Below, piece after piece: positions 18,779 to 29,871 of a stretch of DNA of 51,172 nt; positions within the stretch are counted from its first letter, which is position 1; each line of letters opens with the position of its first letter. This DNA comes from Gammaproteobacteria bacterium. GTDB lineage: Bacteria; Pseudomonadota; Gammaproteobacteria; Chromatiales; Chromatiaceae. A program made the translations under genes and the position numbers. The notes beneath the pieces are model-generated. The model was not told the origin of the DNA and ran no database searches. It saw only the letters and a program-made list of their open reading frames with translations. Where the stretch lies: assembly GCA_030065815.1 (NCBI GenBank), contig JASJCU010000005.1:1-51172 (forward strand), in the 5' to 3' direction.

Positions 18779-21763
18779 TCAGTATAGGTCGCCGGAAAGG
18801 TCGTCACCCGTCGGCGCGACACCGCGCCGCATCGTGTTCTCGGTGACACAGCGCGGCTCCATGAACTGCAGCAGGTAATCGGGGCCGCCCGCCTTGCTGC
18901 CGATGCCGCTCAGACGGAAACCGCCGAACGGCTGGCGCGCGACCAGTGCCCCGGTGATGCCGCGGTTCAGGTAGAGATTGCCGACCCGGAACTGCTCGGC
19001 CGCGCGCCGCAGATTGGCCGGGCTGCGCGAGTAGACGCCGCCGGTCAACGCGTAGTCGGTATCGTTTGCGACGCGCAAGGCGTCATCGAAGTCGGCGGCC
19101 TGCATCACGGCCACGACCGGGCCGAAGATCTCGTGCTGGGCCAAGGGCGAACTCGGATCGACACCGGCGAAGATCGCCGGGGCGACGAAGCTGCCGTGCA
19201 GATGCGCCGGCACCTCGGCGCGGTAGCGCAGCGTTGCCTGCGTCTCGGCGTCGGCGATCACGGCCTCGATACGTTGCGCTGCGGCGTCGTTGATCACCGG
19301 CCCGAGATCGCAGTGCGGCTCCCATGGCAGGTCCATGATCAGGCCGGACACGGCGTCGCAGAGGCGTTCGAGCAAGGCATCGTGCAGGCCGCCGACGACG
19401 ATCACCCGCGAACAGGCACTGCACTTCTGCCCCTGGAAACCGAACGCCGACCGCAGGATGCCGGCGATCGCCTCGTCGGGATCGGCGCTGGCATCGACGA
19501 TGATTGCGTTCTTGCCGCCCATCTCGGCGATCACGCGCTTGACGTGGCGCTGCCCGGCCTGCACGACCGCGGCGCGCTGCAGCAGGCGGCAGCCGACGTC
19601 GCGCGAGCCGGTGAAGGCGACGACGTGGGTCGCCGGGTGATCGACGAGGTATTCGCCGACCGCCGCACCCGGCCCGGGCAGGTAGGCGACGACGCCCGGG
19701 GGCACGCCGGCCTCGAGCATCAGCTCGACGAGCCGCGCGGCGATCACCGGCGTGTCCGACGACGGCTTCAGCAGTGCACAGTTGCCGCTGACCAGCGCCG
19801 CCGACAGCATGCCGGTCAGGATCGCGAGCGGGAAGTTCCACGGCGGTATGACCACGGCGACGCCGCGCGGCTGGTAGCCGTAGCGGTTCGCCTCGCCGGC
19901 CACCGAGATGCCGCCCGGCAGCGCCAGGCGTTCGGCCTCGTCGGCGTAGAACATCAGGAAATCGATCGCCTCGCAGACGTCGGCGTCCGCCTCGGTCCAG
20001 TTCTTGCCGGCCTCGAATACCTGGTACGCGGCGAAGCGGTCGCGGTCGGCGCGCAAGCGCTCGGCCACGCTGCGCATCAGGTCGGCACGTTCACGTGCCG
20101 GGCGCGACGCCCACGCCGGAAACGCACGCTGCGCGACGTCGATGGCCAGGTCGGCCTCGGCCACACCGGCCTGGCCGACGCTGCCGATCAGCAGGTCCGG
20201 GTCTGCGGGGCTGGTCGAGCGCCGGACGTCGTCGCTGGCGGCCTCGCGGCCGTCGATCAGCGGCGCGACATCGGCACCGAGCTCGGCGCGCACGCGGCGC
20301 AGCGCGGTGGCATAGGCGTCGCGTTCGGCGGCATCGACGAAGCGTCGTGGCGGCGTGTTGCCGAACCCTGCCGCGACGGGCGCCGCGTGCCCGTCGCCGG
20401 TCGCGACCGGCGCTGCAAGCAGGTCCGCATCGCCGCCCGACTCGGCGTCGAACCAGCGCTCCAGCGACTGGCTGCTGGCATTCTCGAGCAGGCGCCGTAC
20501 CAGGTAGGCCATGCCCGGGATCGGTTCGCCGAACGGCACATAGACGCGCAGCGGATAGTCGAGGTCGAGCAGCGCCGCCTGCAGCGCGTCGGCCATGCCG
20601 TACAGCATCTGGAACTCGACCGCGTTTTGCGGCATAGCACGCCGCTCCGCGCACGCCATCGCTACCGCGACGCTGCGCGGATTGTGGGTCGCGATCGCCG
20701 TATGCAGGCGCGGATAGGCATCGAGCAGGCGTGCCGCGCAGTCCTCGAAACAGGCATCGGTCTGGGCCTTGCTCGACCAGACCGGGACCGGCCAGCCATG
20801 CTGGGTCGCCAGCACCGTCTCCTGGTCCCAGTAGGCGCCGCGCACCAGGCGGACGTGGAACGGCACGTCGCGTCGGCGGGCGAGTTCGACCAGGTGCGCG
20901 ACGTCGGCGGCGGCGTCGCGCAGGTAGGCCTGAAGCGCGATCCCGACGCCGTCCCAGTCGGCGAACTCGGGGTCTCCGATCAGGCGCGCGAACACCGCCA
21001 ACACCAGCGGACGCTTGTCGTAGTCCTCCATGTCCAGGGTCATACCGGCGCCGGCCGCGCGCAGCGCACGGACCAGCAGGCGCAGACGCTCCATGACCAC
21101 GTCGGCGGACCGGTCGAGACTGTGCGGCGCGATGCGCGGTGCCAGCGACGACAGCTTGACCGAGAGCTGCAGCGACCGCGTGCCGGCCTGTTCGGCGCGG
21201 TCGACGAGCTCAAGGTAGCCGTGCAGGTAGCGCTCGGCCTCGGCGGTGGACAGCGTCACCTCGCCGACCCGGTCCAGCGACACGCGGAACCCGCGTGCCT
21301 CGAGTCGCCCGTGCAGCGCGAGAACCGCCGCGAGGTCTGCGCCCGCCATGAACCGCCGCGAGATTTGCGCCGCCGCGGCGCGCACCGCTGCGGACACGAC
21401 CCGGTCGCCGAGCACCCTGCCGGCCTTCAGCGCCAGGCCACCCATCGGCGGCAACGGAAAGTCCTGATCGGCGAAGTACTCGTGGAACAGCGCCGCGAGC
21501 GTCGCATCGTCGTCGAGTGTGGGCAGGACATCGATGAAGCGCAGTGCCTGGATGCGAAAGCGCTGGTCGCGGTTCAGCCGCAACAGCAGCTCGCGGATCC
21601 AGCGGTCGGCTGGCGATTCGCGCGCGGCCACCGCCTGTGTGCGCGCCAGCAGGCGTCGCCCGTGTGCCTGCACCAGCGTCTCGAGACCTTGCGCATCGCG
21701 TTGCACCGCCAGATACCTCCGCTGCCACTGCGCGCCGGTCGCGGCCGACGCCCGACGATTCAC
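18779..21763 (-). CDS. putA: Bifunctional proline dehydrogenase / glutamate-semialdehyde dehydrogenase (short PutA)
   Basis: A 994-residue enzyme oxidising proline to glutamate with FAD and NAD+. Residues about 30-430 are the proline dehydrogenase barrel (MEDYDKRPLVLAVF, HNPRSVAVAMACAERR, EFQMLYGMADAL, RVYVPFGEPIPGMAYLVRRL). The rest is the aldehyde dehydrogenase domain (VIPPWNFPLAILTGM, EMGGKNAIIVD, catalytic Cys in FGFQGQKCSACSR). There is no N-terminal ribbon-helix-helix DNA-binding domain and no C-terminal extension, so it is a short PutA without repressor function. The start is GTG at 21763 with no clear Shine-Dalgarno. It lies 46 nt upstream of the small membrane protein and symporter-kinase. 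Confidence 0.94.
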   Translation of the reverse strand: MNRRASAATGAQWQRRYLAVQRDAQGLETLVQAHGRRLLARTQAVAARESPADRWIRELLLRLNRDQRFRIQALRFIDVLPTLDDDATLAALFHEYFADQDFPLPPMGGLALKAGRVLGDRVVSAAVRAAAAQISRRFMAGADLAAVLALHGRLEARGFRVSLDRVGEVTLSTAEAERYLHGYLELVDRAEQAGTRSLQLSVKLSSLAPRIAPHSLDRSADVVMERLRLLVRALRAAGAGMTLDMEDYDKRPLVLAVFARLIGDPEFADWDGVGIALQAYLRDAAADVAHLVELARRRDVPFHVRLVRGAYWDQETVLATQHGWPVPVWSSKAQTDACFEDCAARLLDAYPRLHTAIATHNPRSVAVAMACAERRAMPQNAVEFQMLYGMADALQAALLDLDYPLRVYVPFGEPIPGMAYLVRRLLENASSQSLERWFDAESGGDADLLAAPVATGDGHAAPVAAGFGNTPPRRFVDAAERDAYATALRRVRAELGADVAPLIDGREAASDDVRRSTSPADPDLLIGSVGQAGVAEADLAIDVAQRAFPAWASRPARERADLMRSVAERLRADRDRFAAYQVFEAGKNWTEADADVCEAIDFLMFYADEAERLALPGGISVAGEANRYGYQPRGVAVVIPPWNFPLAILTGMLSAALVSGNCALLKPSSDTPVIAARLVELMLEAGVPPGVVAYLPGPGAAVGEYLVDHPATHVVAFTGSRDVGCRLLQRAAVVQAGQRHVKRVIAEMGGKNAIIVDASADPDEAIAGILRSAFGFQGQKCSACSRVIVVGGLHDALLERLCDAVSGLIMDLPWEPHCDLGPVINDAAAQRIEAVIADAETQATLRYRAEVPAHLHGSFVAPAIFAGVDPSSPLAQHEIFGPVVAVMQAADFDDALRVANDTDYALTGGVYSRSPANLRRAAEQFRVGNLYLNRGITGALVARQPFGGFRLSGIGSKAGGPDYLLQFMEPRCVTENTMRRGVAPTGDDLSGDLY

Positions 21764-21828
21764 CGGCGATACAACAAGCAGCCGTGGTCACCGCACACGG
21801 TCGGCACCGGGCCGCCGCGTCGCGACCG

Positions 21829-22170
21829 CTAACCGCGCCGCGCGGCGTTGATCAGCCTGGCGCCGGCGTCCAGCGCCCAGGCGCCGAGTTTGCCGAGCAC
21901 CAGCAGCAACAGGATCACGGCGACCCAGGCCACGTAGTGGGACAGACCTTCGCCACCGGGCAGCAGCTGACCGATCTTCGTGGTCTCGAGGAAGTACCTC
22001 GCGAAGTAGGCAATGCCGTCCGGGTCGTGAAACAGCCCCCACGCGGCATAGATCGCACCACCCAGGGCCCACAGGCCGAGGGCGACGAGGACCACGGCCA
22101 GCACATAGACGAAGACGCGCCAGGCCCTGGACGCCGTGGATTCCGTTATCGGTTCGCGATCGGCGTCCAT
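21829..22170 (-). CDS. Hypothetical two-helix membrane protein
   Basis: I do not recognise this 113-residue protein. Residues about 16-45 and 78-100 are hydrophobic helices (VFVYVLAVVLVALGLWALGG and VAWVAVILLLLVLGKLGAWA), separated by a soluble loop with HDPDGIAYFARYFLETTKIG. The N-terminus is acidic and the C-terminus basic (RLINAARRG), so it is probably an inner-membrane protein. It lies 65 nt upstream of putA on the same strand. Confidence 0.65.
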   Translation of the reverse strand: MDADREPITESTASRAWRVFVYVLAVVLVALGLWALGGAIYAAWGLFHDPDGIAYFARYFLETTKIGQLLPGGEGLSHYVAWVAVILLLLVLGKLGAWALDAGARLINAARRG

Positions 22171-22254
22171 GGGCTACCGCTGCCGGCGACCGAGTGCGCG
22201 ACGGGGACGGCCCATCCGCGGTTGCTTAGCTCTCGCATCGCCGCGCATCGCGTG

Positions 22255-22974
22255 TCACTCCTTGAGCTTGACCCGTAGCGAACCCTCTTCGACGCGGACG
22301 TTCTCGACCCCGGCCGCGAAGCTGCTCCAGAAGCCTCCGCTGTCGCCGAACTCGCTGACCAGGTCGATGTTTTTCAGGCCGCCGAGCCACGAGTTCGGGA
22401 TCGGGATGCCCATGATGCTGACGCCCTTGAGCACGACCACCGGCTTGGCGTCGCGGAACGCCAGTTCGACGCCGGTGGACACGCGCAGCGTCTTGCCGCC
22501 GAGGATCGGGAAGTCGGGATCCACCGGCACCAGGATGCGCGCACTGACGAGGTCGTCACCGAGGTCGACGGCCAGCTTCTTCGCCAGATCCGGGTTGTTG
22601 GCGACCATCGCGTTGAGCTCGCGTTCGCTGAAGCTGACCTCGCGCTTGGCGCCGACCTCCGAGTAGCGCTCCGGACGCAGCCATTGCTCGTCACTCTCCG
22701 CCGACTGCTCGCTCGGTGCCGCAGTAGCCGCCGGCGCCGGATCGTAGCCGAGCACGCGCAGCTTGGCGTCGAGGGTCTGCTGTTCCGTCGCACTGAGTTC
22801 GACCGGCTCGAAGTCCTTGGCGTAGACGTAGGTACGGATCACCCAGTAGGTCACGGCGACCGTGACCAGGATCGTCGCCAGAACGATCCAGACGATGTGC
22901 TTGGCGCGCAGACCGCCCCGCTGCGCCGGGCTCTGCGCCGGGCTCTGCGCCGTTTGCTCAACCTGAAGTGTCAT
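22255..22974 (-). CDS. Hypothetical single-pass membrane protein
   Basis: I do not recognise a family with certainty. The 239-residue product has a cytoplasmic N-terminus with an imperfect SPAQ duplication, one membrane helix (about 27-47, HIVWIVLATILVTVAVTYWV), and a soluble domain that includes SERELNAMVANNPDLAKKLA and a VSARILVPVDPDFPILGGKT beta-rich part. The latter recalls lipid- or substrate-binding beta sheets of envelope proteins. The frame is open to a TTG 12 nt earlier; the ATG at 22974 was preferred. It may be an envelope stress or lipid-associated protein, but this is a guess from topology. Confidence 0.6.
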   Translation of the reverse strand: MTLQVEQTAQSPAQSPAQRGGLRAKHIVWIVLATILVTVAVTYWVIRTYVYAKDFEPVELSATEQQTLDAKLRVLGYDPAPAATAAPSEQSAESDEQWLRPERYSEVGAKREVSFSERELNAMVANNPDLAKKLAVDLGDDLVSARILVPVDPDFPILGGKTLRVSTGVELAFRDAKPVVVLKGVSIMGIPIPNSWLGGLKNIDLVSEFGDSGGFWSSFAAGVENVRVEEGSLRVKLKE

Positions 22975-23063
22975 TGCGGCACCCAATCTGCGTCTTTGTG
23001 ACGTCGTAACCGCTTTTTACACCAGAACCGGACACGCGGTCGACCGCGGCGACCTTGCGTGGG

Positions 23064-25250
<2,187 letters not shown>

Positions 25251-25434
25251 CGTGCAACTTCCTCGTCGTTACTGCGCCTTTCTGCAACGCCGTTGCTCAA
25301 CCCGTGATGCGCGCCGTGGCGGCATGTCGTGATCGGGCCCGTCGCGTTGATCCCTTGATTCAGTATGGCGTATTTCCGCCACCGAGAACGGGTGTGGTGC
25401 ACACGGCCGTAGGCGAGGCCGGGGCTGCGTCCGC

Positions 25435-25773
25435 TCAGGCGTAATCGTCGAAACCGAGCAGATCGCGCAACGAGCGGCGTTCGCCGTGATCGGCGACCTG
25501 GGAATACGCCGCGAGTGCGCGGCTGGAGCGGGTCGTCGGCCCGGGTTGCGGCGTAGCCAGCGCCTCGGCCCGCGCCACCAGATGCGTGCGCCGTGATTCG
25601 TCGATGACGCGCTGCGCGCCGCGCTGTTGCCCGGCCTGGTCGGCCGCATCTCGGGCGCGCCGCGGCGCCTGCACCGGCGCAACAGTGCGCTGCTCCTGTC
25701 GTGGTGGAGCAAGCGGGTTCGGCAGAGTCGGCGTGATGTTCACGGACGCGGGCAGTACAACTCGGTTGACCAA
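25435..25773 (-). CDS. Small conserved hypothetical protein
   Basis: The 112-residue product is low-complexity and Ala/Arg/Gln-rich in the middle. It has a distinctive C-terminus (SRALAAYSQVADHGERRSLR then DLLGFDDYA) that resembles short gammaproteobacterial proteins of unknown function. The only start that opens the whole frame is TTG at 25773, with an in-frame TAA two codons upstream and no Shine-Dalgarno. A GTG ten codons further in is an alternative. A TATACT box at 25781-25786 (minus strand) would start transcription almost at the TTG. The function is unknown. Confidence 0.55.
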   Translation of the reverse strand: MVNRVVLPASVNITPTLPNPLAPPRQEQRTVAPVQAPRRARDAADQAGQQRGAQRVIDESRRTHLVARAEALATPQPGPTTRSSRALAAYSQVADHGERRSLRDLLGFDDYA

Positions 25774-25890
25774 GACTTAAAGTATAGACCGGCGATCCGG
25801 CCGTCCGTTTACGGCCCTGTCCACGACCGCCTCAGATTTTCTCGATTGATTGTGAGAAAAGTATTTTAAGTCGCTGTTTTATATTTTTTA

Positions 25891-26235
25891 TTACCCAGGT
25901 GGCCACGCCATGGCACGTCCGCCGAGGAGGTGCAGATGGATGTGGAACACGGTCTGACCGCCATCGGCGTTGCAGTTCATCACGGTACGGTAACCGGCCT
26001 CGGCGAACCCGGCGTCGGCGGCGATCGTGCTCGCCGCGCCGACCATGCGGCCGACTTCCGCCTCGTCATCGGCAGTGAGGTCGTTCAGCGTCGCGATGTG
26101 GCGTTTCGGAATCACCAGGACATGGGTCGGCGCCTGCGGATTGAGGTCGCGGAACGCGACGACGTGGTCGTCTTCGTAGACCTTGTCTGCCGGGATCTCG
26201 CCGGCCGCGATCTTGCAGAAAATGCAGTCTTCCAT
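25891..26235 (-). CDS. HIT family nucleotide hydrolase (HinT-like)
   Basis: A 114-residue histidine triad protein that likely hydrolyses nucleoside phosphoramidates or adenylated substrates. It opens MEDCIFCKIAAGEIPADKVYE and carries the triad FHIHLHLLGG with His98, His100 and His102. CIFCKI and the early Cys residues are typical of the HinT branch (with a possible Zn site). It is the last gene of the dnaX-ybaB-recR strand run. Confidence 0.95.
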   Translation of the reverse strand: MEDCIFCKIAAGEIPADKVYEDDHVVAFRDLNPQAPTHVLVIPKRHIATLNDLTADDEAEVGRMVGAASTIAADAGFAEAGYRTVMNCNADGGQTVFHIHLHLLGGRAMAWPPG

Positions 26236-26271
26236 TGCGTCGCCCCTGTGTAGACCGGAGGTTGTTGGCGT

Positions 26272-26877
26272 TCAGTCGCCCGGCAGGCTGCGCCTTCCGG
26301 CAAAGGCGTGAGCCAGCGTGCCGCCATCGACATAATCCAGTTCGCCGCCGAGCGGCACACCATGTGCGATCCGCGATACCGCGATGCCGCGCTGCGCGGC
26401 GATCTCGCCGACAAAGTGCGCAGTCGCCTCGCCTTCGACCGTGGTCGTCGTCGCCAGAATCAGTTCGTCCGGGCGCAGTTCATCGAGGCGCTGGTGCAGC
26501 GCGTCGATGCCGATCTCCGCCGGCCCGATGCCGTCGAGCGGCGACAGCCGTCCGCCGAGCACGAAATAACGCCCGCGATAACCGGTCGCCTGCTCGATCG
26601 CAAGTACGTCCGAGGGATTCTCGACGACGCACAGCTGGCTGTCGTCGCGACTCTGGTTGCGGCACAGCTCACAGATATCGTCTTCGCTGAGCGTGTGGCA
26701 GCGGCTGCACTGCCCGATCGACTGCACCGCCTCGGCGAGCACGGCCGCCAGCCGCGCGCCCCCGCGGCGGTCGCGCTGCAGCACGTGAAAGGCCATGCGT
26801 TGCGCGGACTTGGGGCCGACGCCCGGCAGGCATCGCAGGCTGTCGATCAGCTGGGTCAGCAGCGGCTTGTCGGACAT
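26272..26877 (-). CDS. recR: Recombination mediator protein RecR
   Basis: RecR acts with RecO and RecF to load RecA on gapped DNA. At 201 residues it matches E. coli. It has an N-terminal helix-hairpin-helix ([18 protein letters not shown]), a four-Cys zinc motif (Cys57, Cys60, Cys69, Cys72 in [16 protein letters not shown]), a Toprim domain with [12 protein letters not shown] and [13 protein letters not shown], and a C-terminal LPGD. It starts 28 nt after ybaB in the common dnaX-ybaB-recR cluster. Confidence 0.97.
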   Translation of the reverse strand: MSDKPLLTQLIDSLRCLPGVGPKSAQRMAFHVLQRDRRGGARLAAVLAEAVQSIGQCSRCHTLSEDDICELCRNQSRDDSQLCVVENPSDVLAIEQATGYRGRYFVLGGRLSPLDGIGPAEIGIDALHQRLDELRPDELILATTTTVEGEATAHFVGEIAAQRGIAVSRIAHGVPLGGELDYVDGGTLAHAFAGRRSLPGD

Positions 26878-26905
26878 GCGGTCGGGCGTGGTGGATCGGT
26901 GACGT

Positions 26906-27229
26906 TCAGAACGGCAGCTTCATGCCCGGCGGCAGGTTCAGTCCGGCGGTCACGCTGGCCATGCGTTCCTTGGTCGCCGCGTCGATACGGTGCGCGGCGT
27001 CGGTGCACGCGGCGGCGACGAGGTCTTCGAGCATCTCCTTGTCGTCGCCGACCAGGCTGTCGTCGATCTCGACCCGGCGCACCTCGTGACGGCCGTTCAT
27101 CGTCACCTTGACCAGCCCGCCACCGGACTCACCGGTCACTTCGGCGTTGGCCACTTCCTCCTGCGCCTTCTGCAGGTCCTCCTGCATCTTTTGCGCCTGA
27201 CGCATCAGATTTCCCATTGGCCCTTTCAT
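26906..27229 (-). CDS. ybaB: YbaB/EbfC family nucleoid-associated protein
   Basis: A DNA-binding dimeric protein that coats the nucleoid. The 107-residue product [20 protein letters not shown] matches the family, with the [20 protein letters not shown] strand region and a C-terminal [14 protein letters not shown] at 27247 opens the frame six codons earlier, but the ATG at 27229 has GAGAGGG just upstream and is the family start. It is 14 nt after dnaX. Confidence 0.95.
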   Translation of the reverse strand: MKGPMGNLMRQAQKMQEDLQKAQEEVANAEVTGESGGGLVKVTMNGRHEVRRVEIDDSLVGDDKEMLEDLVAAACTDAAHRIDAATKERMASVTAGLNLPPGMKLPF

Positions 27230-27243
27230 GCTCAACCCTCTCG

Positions 27244-28914
27244 TCACGTGGTTTCGATGCGGCGGATCGAGTTCGCTACGATCGTCGCGTCAAAGGTTTC
27301 CTGCACCGCCCGCACCAGCGGGTCGCGGGCGATGTCCGCCTCGGTCGCTTGCTGCTGCGCGGCCTGTTCGCGCGCCTGGCGCTGCGCCGGCGTCTCGGCG
27401 TCGCCGCTGCGTACCTGCAGCCGCAGCGCGACTGGCCGGCCGATCGCGTCGGCGACGCTGTCCTGCAGCCGGCGCTCGGCGAGGCTGCCCTTGAGGCCCT
27501 CGCAGGCAGGGTCCAGGCGCAGCTGCAGCTGTTTGCCGTCCCATCCGTCGAACACGCAGTTCTCGGCGAGCTGCGCGGCCAAGCCACGCAGCTCGAGGCC
27601 GGCGACGAAGGAGTGCCAATCGGCCAGTTGCGCGGCCGTGCCCGCTGCAGGCGGCGCCGCTGCCGTGTCGGCAGACCGGATGGCGCCGCCCGGTGCCGGC
27701 GGTGCTGGGTCGGCGCGCGTCGCGCCGGGTGCGTCGACGGTCGGCGCGGCGCGGCTGGCGCCCGGCCGTGGCCGTGTCGCGGCCGCTCCGGGTGCCGGCG
27801 CGGAGGCCGCCGCATCGCGCCCGTCGTCGAGATCGGGACGGAACGCCAGCATGCGCAACATGACCATCTCGAATCCGGCCCGCACATCCGGCGCCAGGGG
27901 CAGATCGCGCTGCCCGGTCAGCGCGATCTGGTAGAACAGCTGCACGTCTTCGCCAGGCAGTTCGCGCGCCAGCGCCTGCAGCTCCGCGGTATCGCCCCAG
28001 CTGGCCGGCGCGGCGTCGGGCACCTGTTGCAGCACCGCGACGCGATGCAGCAGGGTCACGACGTCACGCAGCAGACCGCCGAAATCCGGCGCATGCTCGG
28101 CCAGGTCCTCGATCGACTGCAGCACCGCGGCCGCATCGCCCTGTGCGACCGCGCCGAGCATCGCCGGCAGCTGCGCGGTGGCGACGACGCCGAGCATCGC
28201 ACGCACCTCGGCCGCGTTGACCGTGCCACCACCGAACGCGATGGCCTGGTCGAGCAGACTCAGCCCGTCGCGCATACTGCCGTCGGCGGCACGCGCCAGC
28301 ACACCGAGTGCCGGCGCCTCGTAGGCGACATCCTCGGCATCGAGAATGTGCGCGAACTGGCCCTCGATCTGTTCGACCGGCAGACGCTTGAGATTGAACT
28401 GCAGGCAGCGCGACAGCACCGTCACCGGGACCTTCTGCGGATCGGTCGTCGCGAGCAGGAACTTGACGTGCGGCGGTGGTTCCTCGAGGGTCTTGAGCAG
28501 GGCGTTGAAACTGTGCCCGGAAAACATGTGCACCTCGTCGATCAGGTACACCTTGTAGCGCCCGCGCACCGGCGCGTAGGGCACGTTGTCGAGCAGCTCG
28601 CGGGTGTCGTCGACACCGGTCTTCGACGCCGCATCTACCTCGAGCAGGTCGACGAAGCGTCCCTCGTCGATCTCCCGGCACACGCTGCATTCGCCGCACG
28701 GGCTGGCGCTGACGCCGGCCTCGCAGTTCAGCGACTTGGACAGTATCCGTGCCAACGTGGTCTTGCCGACGCCACGGGTACCGGTGAACAGATAGGCGTG
28801 GTGCAGGCGGTCGTTGTCCAGCGCGTTGCTGAGCGCGCGCACGACGTGTTCCTGACCGACCATCTCGGCGAAGTTGCGCGGGCGCCATTTGCGGGCGAGG
28901 ACCTGGTATGACAT
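27244..28914 (-). CDS. dnaX: DNA polymerase III subunit tau
   Basis: The clamp-loader ATPase of the replicative polymerase. The 556-residue product has Walker [10 protein letters not shown] (about 45-53), the Cys-rich zinc module CGECSVC (73-79), [24 protein letters not shown] (split here at the sensor region) and [21 protein letters not shown]. It then has an Ala/Pro-rich linker (about 370-430) and the tau-specific C-terminal domain. It is shorter than E. coli tau (643). I saw no A-rich slippery run like the E. coli frameshift site, so a separate gamma form is not indicated. The SRP RNA gene lies just upstream. Confidence 0.97.
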   Translation of the reverse strand: MSYQVLARKWRPRNFAEMVGQEHVVRALSNALDNDRLHHAYLFTGTRGVGKTTLARILSKSLNCEAGVSASPCGECSVCREIDEGRFVDLLEVDAASKTGVDDTRELLDNVPYAPVRGRYKVYLIDEVHMFSGHSFNALLKTLEEPPPHVKFLLATTDPQKVPVTVLSRCLQFNLKRLPVEQIEGQFAHILDAEDVAYEAPALGVLARAADGSMRDGLSLLDQAIAFGGGTVNAAEVRAMLGVVATAQLPAMLGAVAQGDAAAVLQSIEDLAEHAPDFGGLLRDVVTLLHRVAVLQQVPDAAPASWGDTAELQALARELPGEDVQLFYQIALTGQRDLPLAPDVRAGFEMVMLRMLAFRPDLDDGRDAAASAPAPGAAATRPRPGASRAAPTVDAPGATRADPAPPAPGGAIRSADTAAAPPAAGTAAQLADWHSFVAGLELRGLAAQLAENCVFDGWDGKQLQLRLDPACEGLKGSLAERRLQDSVADAIGRPVALRLQVRSGDAETPAQRQAREQAAQQQATEADIARDPLVRAVQETFDATIVANSIRRIETT

Positions 28915-28998
28915 GCGTGGCCGGGATGCGTCGGATCAGGGCCTGGAGTCTAACCGAATGTGACCGGCGGATGTACCGCGGTCACGGGCCTGGAGGGC

Positions 28999-29106
28999 GG
29001 CGGTCCCGCCAGCGATTCCCGGCGCACAAGTCCACTGCTGCGGCTGCTCCCTTCCGGGCCTGACCGGGTTCACAATCTATTGTCGCGGGAGACCAACGGG
29101 ACCACC
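28999..29106 (-). ncRNA. ffs: Signal recognition particle RNA (4.5S type)
   Basis: The minus strand carries the SRP RNA core: GGTCAGGCCCGGAAGGGAGC followed by AGCCGCAGCAG, matching the conserved helix 8 with its GGAA tetraloop and the asymmetric loop that binds Ffh. The ends pair as GGTGGTCCCG (5', near 29106) with CGGGACCGCC (3', near 28999), giving a single hairpin of about 108 nt, as in E. coli 4.5S RNA (114 nt). The exact ends are estimated. It lies upstream of dnaX on the same strand, a common position in gammaproteobacteria. Confidence 0.95.
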
Positions 29107-29118
29107 ACTGAGCCTGGC

Positions 29119-29124
29119 ATTATG
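29119..29124 (-). promoter_or_regulatory. Candidate -10 box for the SRP RNA
   Basis: CATAAT on the minus strand would put the transcription start about 6-13 nt before the mapped 5' end of the SRP RNA, as expected for a stable RNA promoter. The -35 is not convincing. Confidence 0.5.
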
Positions 29125-29244
29125 CCCGAATCGGTGGCCCGACGACAGGCAGCCGCGGCGCCAATAAGCCCGCTCGGAACACGGAACACCGACCCGCGCG
29201 CTCGGGTAGACTCGCGGCGTTTGAATCATTGCGGTGACGACACC

Positions 29245-29868
29245 ATGCGGCACATCAAGAAAGCGCTCTCCTACTCGGTGGCCGGCGGCCTCGGACTGAG
29301 CGTGATCGCCAGCCTGCAGGGCTGCAGCGACCAGGGCCCGGCACCCCCCAGTCTCGGCGGCTTCGACGCCGCACCGTCGGCGAACGAGGCCAATCAGTTC
29401 CTCGTCGTCGCACAGACCGGCAGCGACCCGGACACCTACCAACTAGTCGAGAAGCACCCGACCAACGGGCCGACGCGCGCGATCCTGCGCCTGCCTGACG
29501 GCAGCGAACGCTTCCTGTCGGAGGACGAGCTCAAGCGCATCGCTGCCGAGGAGGCGGCGCGGGTCGAGGACGGCACGTCGCGCCTGACCCAGGATCCGGC
29601 GATGCACGCCGGCGGCCTGTCACTCGGCGAGGTGCTGGTCGCCGCCGCCGCGGGCTCGCTGATCGGCGGCATGCTCGCCAACCGGCTGGCCGGCAATGCC
29701 AACTATCAGCGCACCCAGCAGAGCTACGGCGGCGGGCGCCCGACCGCGACGATCTCGCAACCGGCGCGCACCCAGACCGCCAATCGCACGCAGCCGCGCT
29801 CCGGATTCTTCGGCGGGGGCAGCGGTCGCTCGTCATCAGGCGGCGGCTTCGGCTCGTTCGGCGGCTGA
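29245..29868 (+). CDS. UPF0323 family lipoprotein
   Basis: A 207-residue protein of unknown function. It starts MRHIKKALSYSVAGGLGLSV with a lipobox-like end (SLQGC), so it is a likely lipoprotein. The middle (QFLVVAQTGSDPDTYQLVEK, ILRLPDGSERFLSEDELKRI, VEDGTSRL) and a Gly-rich region with GSLIGGMLANRLAGNANYQR, then a Gly/Ser tail (SGFFGGGSG), match UPF0323 lipoproteins such as Helicobacter HP0232. The frame is open upstream through the SRP RNA gene, but that part is not protein-like. It is followed after 3 nt by a YgiC-like gene, comparable to the YgiB-YgiC pair of E. coli. Confidence 0.9.
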   Translation: MRHIKKALSYSVAGGLGLSVIASLQGCSDQGPAPPSLGGFDAAPSANEANQFLVVAQTGSDPDTYQLVEKHPTNGPTRAILRLPDGSERFLSEDELKRIAAEEAARVEDGTSRLTQDPAMHAGGLSLGEVLVAAAAGSLIGGMLANRLAGNANYQRTQQSYGGGRPTATISQPARTQTANRTQPRSGFFGGGSGRSSSGGGFGSFGG

Positions 29869-29871
29869 TCG

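Noticed and set aside
19133-21832. An 899-codon open frame on the plus strand opposite putA
   Set aside because: Shadow of a clear PutA gene in GC-rich DNA. The composition is Arg/Gln/Val-rich without motifs.
27244-28914. A dnaX programmed frameshift producing a gamma subunit
   Set aside because: I found no A-rich slippery heptamer comparable to the E. coli site in the gene, so there is no sequence support.
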